DNA of 64,000 nt from Parasponia andersonii. Taxonomy: Eukaryota; Streptophyta; Magnoliopsida; Rosales; Cannabaceae. The DNA is taken from the NCBI GenBank assembly GCA_002914805.1, contig JXTB01000196.1, forward strand, positions 1 through 64,000, given 5' to 3'. Shown here in pieces: positions 36,177-46,589 of this stretch; position 1 is the first letter of the stretch; the number at the start of each line of letters is the position of its first letter. The notes under the pieces are model-generated. The model saw only the letters and a program-made list of their open reading frames with translations. It was not told the DNA's origin and made no database searches. Made by a program: the position numbers and the translations under genes.

Positions 36177-36860
36177 TCGTATACTGTTTTATGTGTTATT
36201 TTCTAGAATCGTGTACTTCTTTAAGTCATATATGGTTTTATGTGTTATTTTCTGAAATCATGTACTTCTTTAGATTGTTTACGGTTTTATGTGTTATTTC
36301 TTGGAATCATGTACTTCTTTAAGTCGTATACAGTTTTGTGTGCTATTTTCTAGGATCACTCATCACATGATCAATAGGTAACTAAGTTCTATTTGAAAAT
36401 TGTATTTTCAAACATAAATTAATAACCATGAAGAGTAAAAATCAAGTATGGTATTAATTCTAGTTGTATTTTCTTTAGTGCTAATTTTATTGTATTTTAT
36501 TTAATGTTTGCGTCTAGTTGAATCCATGACCTTGGAGGCTGATTAGTGCTAATCATTTTTTACCCTTCTTTTAATAATGAATAAAAATATTTTTTTAAAG
36601 AATAATATTAATTTCTCACAAATAAAAAATATTTTTATTTAAAATAATTATAAAATTCTCAAAATACTCTTAGGTTATATATGGTTTTATGTGTTATTTT
36701 CTAGAATTGTGTACTTCTTTAGGTCGTATACTGTTTTATATGTTATTTTTTAAAATCATATATTTCTTTAGATCATTTACGGTTTTATGTGTTATTTCAT
36801 GGAATCATGTACTTCTTTAGGTTGTATATAGTTTTGTGTGTTATTTTTTAGGATTACTCA
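36177..36860. repeat. two blocks of a 49 bp tandem repeat
   Basis: In 36177-36355 the unit GTTTTATGTGTTATTTTCT ... GTACTTCTTTA occurs four times at 49 bp spacing (36186, 36235, 36284, 36333); the block recurs at about 36668-36850. The inverted equivalent (AAAATAATACATAAAAT) is at 33130-33215 in the left fold-back arm. Confidence 0.8.
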
Positions 36861-37050
36861 TCATATGATCAACACGTGACTAAGTTCTGTTTGAAAATTG
36901 ACGGAAATTTAGTTTGAGACTATTTTTAAAATATATTAAAAATTCAGGGACATTTAATATGTAAGTTTAAAATTTAAGGAATAAAGTAATACTCATGCAA
37001 TAATTCGAGGGCATTACTATTAATAATTCGGAAAAAATGAAAAGAAAAAT

Positions 37051-37415
37051 GAACTAAAATATAGTAAAGAAAAGAAATGGAGTATGCGGCTACTCTTCAA
37101 AAAAATTATTTTTTAAAAATTGAGAGGTTAATGAGAAACAAAAAAGGTGAAAAAGAAAAAGGGGAAAAATATAAAATTGAAAAAAGAAATGAAAATAAAG
37201 TCATGGGATTCGTACCATTGACAAATGAAAGGGAAAAAGAACTAAAATTTAGTAAAGTAAAGAAATGGAGTATGCGGCTCCTCTTCGAAAAAATAATTTT
37301 TAAAAAATGAGGGGTTAATGGGAAACAAAAAAAAGGTGAAAAAGAAAAAGGGAAAAAAATATAAAATTGAAAAAAGAAATGAAAAACGAAGGCTTGGGAT
37401 TCGTACACATTGACT
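37051..37415. repeat. 188 bp tandem duplication beside the MULE
   Basis: GAACTAAAATATAGTAAAG at 37051 and GAACTAAAATTTAGTAAAG at 37239 begin two ~93% similar copies, each ending GGGATTCGTAC-CATTGAC. A minus-strand SINE-like head (A-box-like GGTTTAGTGGTGCAGC near 37445-37430, B-box-like TGTACGAATCCCAAG near 37400) adjoins the second copy, so the duplicated unit may be SINE body. Confidence 0.6.
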
Positions 37416-37768
37416 TCGTATGAGATTAGAGCTGCACCACTAAACCAGCTGTTTCAATATTTGCCTCCACTTTTGTTTATATACAATTAGGCTCATCCTT
37501 TTCATTTTGTTTTCACAGCCTGGGTCCCATATGCAAACTGAATTATTTTACGCTACCGCACAAAAAGAGAAATTAGGTTAAATATGTTCCGTAATACCCT
37601 TATTTTGGCCCATATGCACAAGTTAAAAAATATTTGAAAAATATGTTTGCGGACGAAAATACCCTTACTAATACCTAAGAGAAAATATGNTCTCTCTCTC
37701 TCTCCAACTCTCTCTTTCATCTCCTTCTCTGAAGAGCCAAGAATCCATCGTGTCGTTAACCGAGGAAG

Positions 37769-40700
37769 ATGAAAACTCGTCGTGCCGTCTATCGTAAATC
37801 TCTCTCACTGTTTAGGATTACGTTGAGAAAAATGAGTCCCCAAAAGAAGGTAAGCAAAATATGATTTGAGGGTTTTATTTTTTTTTGAATTTAGGACATT
37901 TGTAGTAAAAGACAATTTAGAATTTTTGACTTCATTCCGAGATTTTTTCGATGCATTTCGATTAGCTGGTCTAAATTTTCGATCATATTTCGATAAGTAT
38001 GGCTGAAAATAGTACCGGAAAATCACGTGAAGTTCGACGTGTTTTCGATGGTATTTCGACGTATTTTTGATGGTATTTCGACTGTGTTTCAATTTACAGA
38101 GTCGAAATTTCGATACCTTTTCGATGATATTTTAAAAGAGAAATTAGGTTAAATATGCTCTGTATTCTCTATTAAATAGGTAAAATAAACTTTCGATGTT
38201 ATTTCGACTGTGTTTCGATTTTATTTCGATGAGATTTCAATGAATAGTGCTGAAATTTCGATACATTTTCGATGACATTTAACCTAATTTGTCTTTTAAA
38301 ATAGAAAATAAGGCTGCTCTAAATTTTCGATGTTAGTTCGACTATTTTTCGATGACAGTTCGATGGTATTTCGACTATGTTTCAATTTACAGAGTCGAAA
38401 TTTCGATACCTTTTCGATGATATTTTAAAATAGGTAAAATAAACTTTCCATGTTATTTCGACTATGTTTCGATTTTATTTCGATGAATAGTGCTGAAATT
38501 TTGATACATTTTCGATGACATTTTAAAATAGAAAATAAGTCTGCTCTAAATTTTCGATGTTAGTTCGACTATTTTTCGATGACAGTTCGATGATATTCAA
38601 TGGTATTTCGACGTGTTTTCGATGGTATTTCGACTGTGTCTTAATTTACAGAGTCGAAATTTCGATACCTTTTCGATGATATTTATTTCTCTATTAAAAT
38701 AGGTTTTCGATTTTATTTCAATGAGGTTTTGATGAATAGTGCTAAAATTTTGATACATTTTCGATGACATTTTAAAATAGAAAATAAAACTACTCTAAAT
38801 TTTCGATGTTAGTTCGACTGTTTTTCGATGACAGTTCGATGATATTCGATGGTATTTCGACTGTGTTTCGATTTACAGAGTCAAAATTTCGATACTTTTT
38901 CGATGATATTTTATAATAGGTTTTCGATTTTATTTCGATGAATAGTGCTGAAATTTCAATACATTTTCGATGACATTTTAAAATAGAACATAAGGCTGCT
39001 CTAAATTTTCGATGTTAGTTCGACTATTTTTCGATCACAGTTCGATGACCTTTTCTAGTAGCTAGTAGTTAATCTTTTTTCGACTGTTTTCGATTAATTT
39101 TCGATTCCATTTCGACATGCTCTGTTTTCCGATGATTTTCGATGGACAATTTCCACCTCCTGGCTATTTGTTCTCAGTTGAGATAGTTTCTATAAGATTT
39201 TTCGATGATAATCGAAATCTTGTCGAAATCAAAATGATCGAAATTTCGATCACTTTTCGACTTATTTCGATGTGTTTCAACTATATTTCGACGTAATTTA
39301 GATGCTTTTGATATATGTTAAATTTATAAAAATCCTAACTAAATTACTTTGTTCCTCTTATGCCGAACCAAATGTCAAAGCTCCTTGTACCTTTTGGAGA
39401 ACACTTTCCTGGAAGGGTCACTATAAAAGGAACAACGGTGATGTCGAAGATTAAGGAGAGATTTGAGAAGTATGATTTGTTAGAGAAGGCAAAGCAGTGT
39501 CCGTTTAAGCAGTTTTTTCTTGCTCCTACAATGCAAGCATCAGGAGTACTTATACACCAACTACTGTTGAGGAAGGTGAAATCCTAATACTCGGTGGAGT
39601 TGCAATTTTTCATTAGGGAAAGCAACTTGAGATTCGGGCTTGGTGAGTTTGTGTTGATAACGGCGTTAAATTTTGCCAAAGATCTAGACGTTGTGAAGTA
39701 CAAATCTATGTCTAGTAGCATAAGGCTCAGGGAGACATACCTGAATAATGCAGCTAATGTGAGATCCGGTGAATTAGAAGCTGCATTTCTAAATTGTGAG
39801 GAGAAAGAGGACATATAGAAGTTGAGTTTGTGCTACTTAGTAGATCGGCTCTTGATGGCACAGGAGTCAAGCACGAAGATTATGATGGATATGCTCTCTT
39901 TTGTGGAGAATGAGGAGGATTTCTTTAATTATCCATGGGGAAGGCAATCTTACGAGAGAACGTTCCCTAGTTTGAATAAGGACATGATACATCAGAGAGA
40001 AAACTACCTTCAAAAGATGAAAAAGAATAAGAAGGCCAAGGAAGCTAAATACACAGTGTATGAGTTTAGCATTGCTTTACAGTATTGGGTTTATGAGGCT
40101 ATCCCCAAGCTTACTGGTGCATTTTCTAAGAACCTTGGCATCAAATTCCCAAGGATGATGTTATGGACAAGCAATAAAATACCATCAATGATGGATTGTA
40201 TTGATATATTCAAGATTAAGAAAGTAAGTTCGAAAAATTGATTTTATTCTATATAATTAATTTTATAAATTCATAAGTTGATTGAACTTTATTTTAAACT
40301 ATCTTGCAGCTTGTCACAAAAGCGTTATTGAATCCACAGGAGGCTGAGAAAGAAGTCTATGAATATATATATCACGATCCACACCAGAGCCTCGGCAGTA
40401 CTGGAGTTGAGGAAGAGGGAATTGATGGTGAGGAGGAAGAGGAGAACAAGAAGGAGGCGGCTGAAGCAAAGCGAGCTGCAGAGGAGGCGGGCATCTTCCA
40501 CGCTACCAGAAACAAAGTAGAAGAGCAACCATCCATTGACGTGCCTCAGTCACATAAGTTCTATCTTGAGTTGAAGACTGACATCGCTGAGTTGAAGGCA
40601 AACCAGACTGAAATGAAGGTGAACCAGGTGATTCTCAATGATAAACTTGATAGGTTGTTGAAGATGATGGAGGAAATCAAAGTACATCGGCAGCCAACTG

Positions 40701-41941
40701 ATTCTGAATCTGAGGTCACCCAGTCGGATGTCCTTCCTGAAGGGTATCAGCCAGGTGAAGATGTTGTCATAAGTACTCCCACTAAAGAGCACATTCCTAA
40801 AGAGCAGCAAACTCCGGGAGTGAAAGAGTTACAAGTAGCTAAGGTGGCTACAGTTAAGTTTGGGAGGAAGAAACGGATCAGTCAACGATCTAAGAGACTC
40901 ACGGACTACACCGATCCGTCAAACAAGAAGTTTAAGGTTAATGATCCATGCAAACCAAACCCATTCTGGAAAATTGATGCAAAATAGCTTGATACATTTA
41001 GGAGATGGCTTGCAGGACTTATTGATAACCGGAAACCAATCCAGCTTCCCACTGGTGATGCTAGTACTGGATTCTTTTTCCACCTTCAGACTCCTTGGAA
41101 GTGGCTTGCAGATGAGGTAATTGGATTTATAATTAAATATTTCTTTCTTCATTTTGAAATCCTTTTTTATATTCACTTAAAAGTTATTATATTCTCTCTA
41201 TTTGCAGCATATTGATGCGGCTTTTCAGTTGATACGAGAACGCCTTTGCTTTTCCCAAAGACTTATAGAAAGAAGGTCGCCCTTGCGGATACAGTCTACA
41301 TTGCATGCATGAATGGTCGGTGGGATGCATTCCGAAGAACCTCCAATAAAGCGAAGTTTTTGTGGGATGACCAGGTTACTGACTATGCTAAAAGAGATGC
41401 AGATCATTTTCAACGTGGCTGGGCGGAGGTTGATGAAGTTTACTATCCCTTGAACATCGGTTCAAATCATTGGGTTCTTGTGCAGATAGATCTTCCTGCG
41501 TATATGCTTACGGTATATGACTCTGACCAGGCATTATATGATGATGCACGTGTCGAGTAAGCCATGCGTCCAATGATGAAGATGTTGCCATACTTTCTGC
41601 TCAATGTAGAAGGAGTCACTGATCGCGCTGATCTTGATTTGACTACAATGATGAAACTGCGTGATTTTGATGTTAGAAGGTTACCTTCCAATGTAGTGCC
41701 ACAAACAGCGAAGAGGTAATTCAATAGAATATAACGATATTAACAAACATTTCTTCAATTGGTTATTTTGAGACTAACTAGAATTATTTGCCTTTGCAGT
41801 GGAGATTGCGGCATTTTTATTGTTAAGCACTTAGAATGTCTGTTAGCCGACATTCCACTATCCAACGTTGTTGATGATATTATACAACATTTAAGACAGA
41901 AATTATGTCTAGATTTATTCTACCAGAATATAGAGGCATAG
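37769..41941 (+). pseudogene. MULE-borne DUF1985/Ulp1 (peptidase C48) gene, degenerate
   Basis: Five exons: 37769-37849, 39381-40223, 40310-41116, 41208-41715, 41800-41941, all GT-AG. Exon 1 gives MKTRRAVYRKSLSLFRITLR and more; intron 1 holds the TTTCGA array. Exon 2 is DUF1985-like (VPFGEHFPGRVTIKGTT; FGLGEFVLITALN; YTVYEFSIALQYWVYEAIP). Exon 3 has a coiled coil (ELKTDIAELKANQTEMK) and a basic KKRISQRSKR segment. Exons 4-5 form the SUMO-protease fold: His in NHWVLVQID (41468-41470), Asp in YDSD (41519-41521), Cys in SGDCGIF (41807-41809); SGDCG is created by the last splice. It would cleave SUMO-type isopeptide bonds; its role in MULEs is unknown. Damage: in-frame stops at 39585 (TAA), 39816 (TAG), 40985 (TAG) and 41558 (TAA), and one frameshift near 41245. 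Frame is otherwise kept, so decay is recent, unless the stops reflect sequence errors. Confidence 0.85.
37930..39310. repeat. TTTCGA array, left (intron 1 of the Ulp1 gene)
   Basis: Dozens of TTTCGAT/TTTCGAC hexamer-based motifs spaced every 8-15 bp, grouped into ~205-250 bp higher-order units (CTGCTCTAAATTTTCGATG at 38314, 38541, 38791 (variant), 38996). A second copy of the element terminus AGAGAAATTAGGTTAAATAT lies inside at about 38137-38156. Sense direction of the Ulp1 gene reads TTTCGAT. Confidence 0.9.
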
Positions 41942-42089
41942 GTGTATAATAAATTTTTGTATAGTTGTTAGTTTTGCTCATTTTTTTAAATAATTTTATT
42001 TGGAATAGAGTAGCTGATGTATTGTGCATGTATTATGTTACTGTGCATACTCAGGTTAAAAATTGAAGTCAAAACGAAGGAGATATAAT

Positions 42090-42570
42090 TCAGCTTATTA
42101 ACCAGAGTCGAAATTCGATGATATTCGTCACTATTTTCGATGACATAAAGATGCATTTTGATTCATTTTCGACTGTGTTTCGACTATTGCATTTCAATTC
42201 GAAATTTCGATGCATTGTCGAGAATTTTTTGATTATTGCAATTTTTTCAAAACATTATATCATTATAATAAAGTAAATAATATTCCAAACTAATTCCGAT
42301 CATATTTCGATGAGTATGGCTGAAAATAGTACCAGAAAATCACGTGAAATTCGACGTGTTTTCGATGGTATTTCGACGCATTTTCGATGGTATTTCGACT
42401 ATGTTTCGATTTACAGAGTCAAAATTTTGATACCTTTTCGATGATATTTTAAAATAGGTTTTCGATTTTATTTCAATGAATAGTGCTGAAATTTCGATAC
42501 ATTTTCGATGACATTTTAAAATAGAAATAAGGCTGCTCTAAATTTTCGATGTTAGTTCGACTGTTTTTCG
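42090..42570. repeat. TTTCGA array, middle, running into the gap
   Basis: Same motif, plus orientation. 42298-42453 repeats 37981-38135 almost base for base (including AGTATGGCTGAAAATAGTAC), and 42470-42570 matches the ~230 bp higher-order unit of the left array. It lies downstream of the Ulp1 stop and is cut by the N run. Confidence 0.9.
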
Positions 42571-43258
42571 NNNNNNNNNNNNNNNNNNNNNNNNNNNNNN
42601 NNNNNNNNNNNNNNNNNNNNNNNNNNNNNNNNNNNNNNNNNNNNNNNNNNNNNNNNNNNNNNNNNNNNNNNNNNNNNNNNNNNNNNNNNNNNNNNNNNNN
42701 NNNNNNNNNNNNNNNNNNNNNNNNNNNNNNNNNNNNNNNNNNNNNNNNNNNNNNNNNNNNNNNNNNNNNNNNNNNNNNNNNNNNNNNNNNNNNNNNNNNN
42801 NNNNNNNNNNNNNNNNNNNNNNNNNNNNNNNNNNNNNNNNNNNNNNNNNNNNNNNNNNNNNNNNNNNNNNNNNNNNNNNNNNNNNNNNNNNNNNNNNNNN
42901 NNNNNNNNNNNNNNNNNNNNNNNNNNNNNNNNNNNNNNNNNNNNNNNNNNNNNNNNNNNNNNNNNNNNNNNNNNNNNNNNNNNNNNNNNNNNNNNNNNNN
43001 NNNNNNNNNNNNNNNNNNNNNNNNNNNNNNNNNNNNNNNNNNNNNNNNNNNNNNNNNNNNNNNNNNNNNNNNNNNNNNNNNNNNNNNNNNNNNNNNNNNN
43101 NNNNNNNNNNNNNNNNNNNNNNNNNNNNNNNNNNNNNNNNNNNNNNNNNNNNNNNNNNNNNNNNNNNNNNNNNNNNNNNNNNNNNNNNNNNNNNNNNNNN
43201 NNNNNNNNNNNNNNNNNNNNNNNNNNNNNNNNNNNNNNNNNNNNNNNNNNNNNNNNNN
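42571..43258. other. assembly gap (688 N)
   Basis: Undetermined bases from 42571 to 43258. It removes the C-terminal part of the transposase gene (third catalytic acidic residue and zinc finger would fall here) and probably more TTTCGA array, which is a likely reason for the assembly break. Open frames across it are artefacts. Confidence 1.
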
Positions 43259-45805
43259 TGATGTTGTAACGAATGGCAGAGAAGTTTGCACGGCTCCATT
43301 TCTCAATGCCTATTTCTTCTAAATAATTAGTAATAGCTTGATCCTTGACCTTGATCTTCTCAAAATGATGAAGAAAGTCACTCATCTGATAGGATTTTGC
43401 CGCCAAGAAGTACTCACTATGGCAATGATCAGTCTTGAATTTTGCTTGGATATTCATACCAATATGATGTATGCAAGCTCCGTGGTGTGCTTTAGGGAAC
43501 ACAGTCGACAATGCATTCGTAATACTTAGGTATCGGTCCGATACGAAGACTAAGTTCTCAACGTTTCCAATTGCTTCCTTTAGTTTCATGATAAAATACA
43601 TCCAGGAGTCGTTGTTCTCTGAGTCGACTACTCCAAATGCAACAGGATACAAGTGCATGTTTGCATCTTGTGCAATCACAGCCAACATTGTCCCTCCACA
43701 GTTTATTTTTAAGAAGGATCCATCCACACATAGCACAGGACGGCATGCTATTTTAAAGCTCCGAATAGATGCACCCAGTGACATGAAGTAATACTTGAAA
43801 CATCCTATCTCATCGGTCTCTAAATGCATGATTGTTCCTGGATTAGTCTTCTCTAACATATATAAGTAAGATGGCAGCTTTTGGTATGAACCATCCACTG
43901 TTCCACTCACATATAAAAGTGCTTTTTCCCTACATCTCCATGCTTTTTCATATGTCATGTTAATCCCATAGTCTTTAGAGAAATCGTCGATTATTGATCG
44001 AGGGGCATAATCAGGATTGGCTGGATTTGTGTACTTTCTCTTAATACAATGTCCAATAACCCATGGTGCTGCTTGTCTGTTGTCCTTATGCCTTATTACC
44101 AATGAACATGTGTGTTCAGGCACATATCTTCGCACCTCAAACATATCAGATTGCTCCACCTTTCTAGCTCGCAACCGCCACGTTCAATTGTCGTCTATAC
44201 ATGTTATAAACCAACAGTCTTTGCCTGACTTTTTTACCTTGAACTCAAAATTGCACTTCATTGCATGCAAGTGCAGCTTCAGCTTCAAGTCTTCCTTATT
44301 CTCAAATAGTTGACCGATTACGATTTTCACTGAATTAGAAGATCTAACTGACAAGTTGTTAGGTGTCCCTGCGGCAATTCTCCCTCTGAAAACAAGGGAG
44401 CACTCCACTTCGCTTCATTATCTACTATTCTTACTCTACGCACTCAACTACTTGAAGTTCCTGTTGTTGTCCCTGGAGTCTTAGCTACTTCACCAAAGCA
44501 TTCCTTTAACTCATCTATTTTCTCTGCACCTGTTTCAGGCATAAATGAAGCATTTTGACTGAAACCCTCACCCACAGGTATCAACTTCGGTAAAATAGAC
44601 ACACATAAGGGAGTACGGTTCTGAATAGAGTAAGACATCTCCTCAAGCCAAATTTCTAGGTCACTATCAGAGGTAATCTTCGTTGGAGGAATAAGGATTC
44701 CATCTCCACCATCATATTTATAAACAACCTTAAGTTCTAAATCAAAACGATTTTTATCAACTCCAATCACCTCATACAACTTATCTACAAGGGTCACAAA
44801 AGTTATACCCATCCATACACCTATGGCCTTACTTTCTTTAGCAATATAAGACCATAATATTTTCTCTGACGAAAACATCCATTCACCGTTATACAAAACT
44901 ATGATGTTGAAACGTGACTCTGCAGATGAAACAAAAAAAAGAAATTAGATTCAACAGAAAAAATCATAAAATGTAAAAGGAAGAATCTATATTTTTAGCC
45001 ATCGAAAATTGGTCGAAATTGGTCGAAATAAATAATCGAAATAGTCATCGAAAATAGGTCGAAAATTCGACTACCATCGAATTATAGTCGAAATATAGTC
45101 GACGAAATTCTTACATCTCAGACTTCATCGAAATTTGGTCGAAATTATAATCGAAATACATCGAAATTGATCAAAAAAATATTCGAAATAGTCATCGAAA
45201 AAAAAATCGAATAGTCATCGAAAATTCGATTACCATCGAATAGTCATCGAAAATAGGTCGAAAATTCGACTACCATCGAATTATAGTCGAAATATAGACG
45301 ACGAAATTCTTGCATCTCAGACTTCATCGAAATTTGGTCGAAATTATAATCGAAATACATCGAAATTGATCGAAAAAATAATCGAAATAGTCATCGAAAA
45401 AATAATCGAAATAGTCATCGAAAATAGGTCGAAAATTCAACTACCATCGAATAGTCATCGAAAATAGGTCGAAAATTCGACTACCATCAAATTATAATCT
45501 AAATATAGTCGATGAAATTCTTACATTTCAGACTTCATCGAAATATGGTCAAAATTACATCGAAAATTCGATGTTTATACTGAGGTAGTCTGATTTTTTG
45601 AGAAATCTAGACTTTTGCAAATAATCCCAGACCCAGAAAACAACTTTTAATGTATAAATTATGCTCGTAATATATCGAAACTCAGTTAAAAACCATTTCA
45701 AACAGTACCCATAACATTTGAACATATAAATTACATACCATTTCGTGGATTTCCGTCCTCCGTCTTACTAACACGTCTTTTTTCTGTTTTTTCAACTTTT
45801 ATCAT
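43259..45805 (-). pseudogene. MuDR-type (MULE) transposase gene, degenerate and gapped
   Basis: Reads right to left. Exon 1 (45805-45739) gives MIKVEKTEKRRVSKTEDGN; intron 1 (45738-44920) holds the right TTTCGA array; exon 2 begins at 44919 in frame (ESRFNIIVLYNGEW...), a PB1-like N-terminal domain of plant MULE transposases. Then comes the Mu-type DNA-binding region (VIGQLFENKEDLKLKL ... FKVKKSGKDCWFI; WRLRARK) and the catalytic core: first Asp in CVDGSFLK (about 43724), GGTMLAVIAQDANMHLYPVA, second Asp in VSDRYLSI (about 43538), then HHIGMN. The third acidic residue is hidden by the gap. Damage: TGA after GTSSS (44444), a frameshift near 44330-44400, and TGA at 44184 where relatives have Cys (DDNCTWRLRARK pattern). 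Cuts and pastes the element by binding its TIRs. Confidence 0.85.
44995..45575. repeat. TTTCGA array, right (intron 1 of the transposase gene)
   Basis: Plus strand shows ATCGAAA/GTCGAAA, so in the sense of the transposase gene it reads TTTCGAT, as in the Ulp1 intron. Three ~200-210 bp higher-order units are marked by CAGACTTCATCGAAAT at about 45119, 45318 and 45529. The long unit differs from that of the left array although the hexamer is the same. Confidence 0.9.
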
Positions 45806-46078
45806 TTTCTTCTTTTCTGCTCTTAGAATTTCAGCTCCTTAGACAGTGTGATAAATTCAAGCATGAGATTACATGAAAGATTGTGAGGATATAGAGGGAG
45901 GAATAAGGAGCTACAGCTTGATTAAAGAGGAGAAGAGCGACACATACATTATAAACCAATTATTAAGGGAACAAGTGACATTTTAGGTGGGTATATGCAC
46001 ATTTTTCAGAGTTTTATTGAGGGAAGCATATATGCCAAAATATGTCTCTTATAATGCATATTTAACCTAATTTCTCTT

Positions 46079-46433
46079 CACAAAAAAGGTCATTCTGCCA
46101 AAACTAGTCCTACTCATGTCCTTGGGTCTCGTAGAAATATATGACCAAATTTTGGATCTAATTTAAGTAAATATTTCTATATTAAATATCATAACAAAAT
46201 ATTTAATATATATATATATATTTATATATTAAATATGAAATTTTGTATACCAAATATAAAAAATTATATACTTAATATATTTCAATATAATAACTAAAAT
46301 TTCATATCTACCAAATATAAAAATGTATCTACTTAACCATTTAATTATAAATTTAAAAAACTAAACACTATCAAAATTAAAATATCGATTACCCGCCTAA
46401 ATTTATCCCTATTTTATCCTTTCCTCGTTATCA
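46079..46433. other. AT-rich spacer between MULE and MED11
   Basis: Begins with the MULE target-duplication flank (CACAAAAAA, 46079-46087), then AT-rich sequence with (AT)n near 46205-46230. No gene. Confidence 0.4.
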
Positions 46434-46495
46434 AGCCCATATCTATAGGAGATGACAGGCTTGGTGTGGTTGGACCCATCGTCGTCTAAAGCCCA
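46434..46495 (-). promoter_or_regulatory. two Site II-like (TGGGCT) promoter elements of MED11
   Basis: AGCCCA occurs at 46434-46439 and 46490-46495, 151 and 95 bp upstream of the MED11 start; the complement TGGGCT is the Site II core common in promoters of plant housekeeping and proliferation genes. No TATA box is evident, which also fits. Motif match only. Confidence 0.4.
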
Positions 46496-46589
46496 CTAAT
46501 TCTTGTCCACTTTCTCGCATTTTCTCATCTGCATCCAACTTTTTGAAAGAAAAGAAGAGAAAAGAAAGTGTGGACTTTTCACTCCACGC

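Larger units (their letters stand above)
32961..37027. mobile_element. large fold-back element (family 3), split by a solo LTR
   Basis: Left end TTATTAATGGTAATACACC (32961) matches the inverted right end TTATTAATAGTAATGCCC (37027), and similarity continues through a 49 bp tandem array and the segment ATTTTTATTCATTATTAAAA. The left half runs 32961-33546 to a hairpin centre; the sequence is then interrupted by an LTR (33547-36040) and resumes at 36041 with GATTAGTGCTAAT. The right side holds a second half-copy of the centre (36418-36545) and arm (36546-37027), so part of it was duplicated. Non-coding. Confidence 0.6.
37565..46078. mobile_element. Kaonashi-type Mutator-like element carrying Ulp1 and transposase genes
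   Basis: A ~8.5 kb element bounded by AGAGAAATTAGGTTAAATAT and its inverse (22 bp perfect: 37565-37586 and 46057-46078); weaker similarity (TATTTTGGC-CATATGC) extends the TIR to about 60-70 bp. Both flanks carry CACAAAAA, consistent with an 8-9 bp MULE target duplication. Genes converge: a DUF1985/Ulp1 gene starts 205 bp inside the left end (plus), a MuDR-type transposase starts 273 bp inside the right end (minus), so each TIR region probably acts as a promoter. Arrays of TTTCGA fill intron 1 of both genes and the inter-gene region. Both genes contain stops or shifts and a 688 bp gap hides the transposase C-terminus. MULEs with an acquired Ulp1 gene (Kaonashi/CUMULE class) are known in dicots; the repeat-filled introns I do not know to be described. 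Confidence 0.85.

Noticed and set aside
36177-36355. 49 bp-spaced repeats as a CRISPR-like array
   Set aside because: Plant nuclear DNA; units are continuous degenerate tandem repeats without unique spacers or cas genes.
42473-43322. Long open frames on both strands across the N run
   Set aside because: Undetermined bases translate as X and create false open frames; only the flanking transposase sequence is real.
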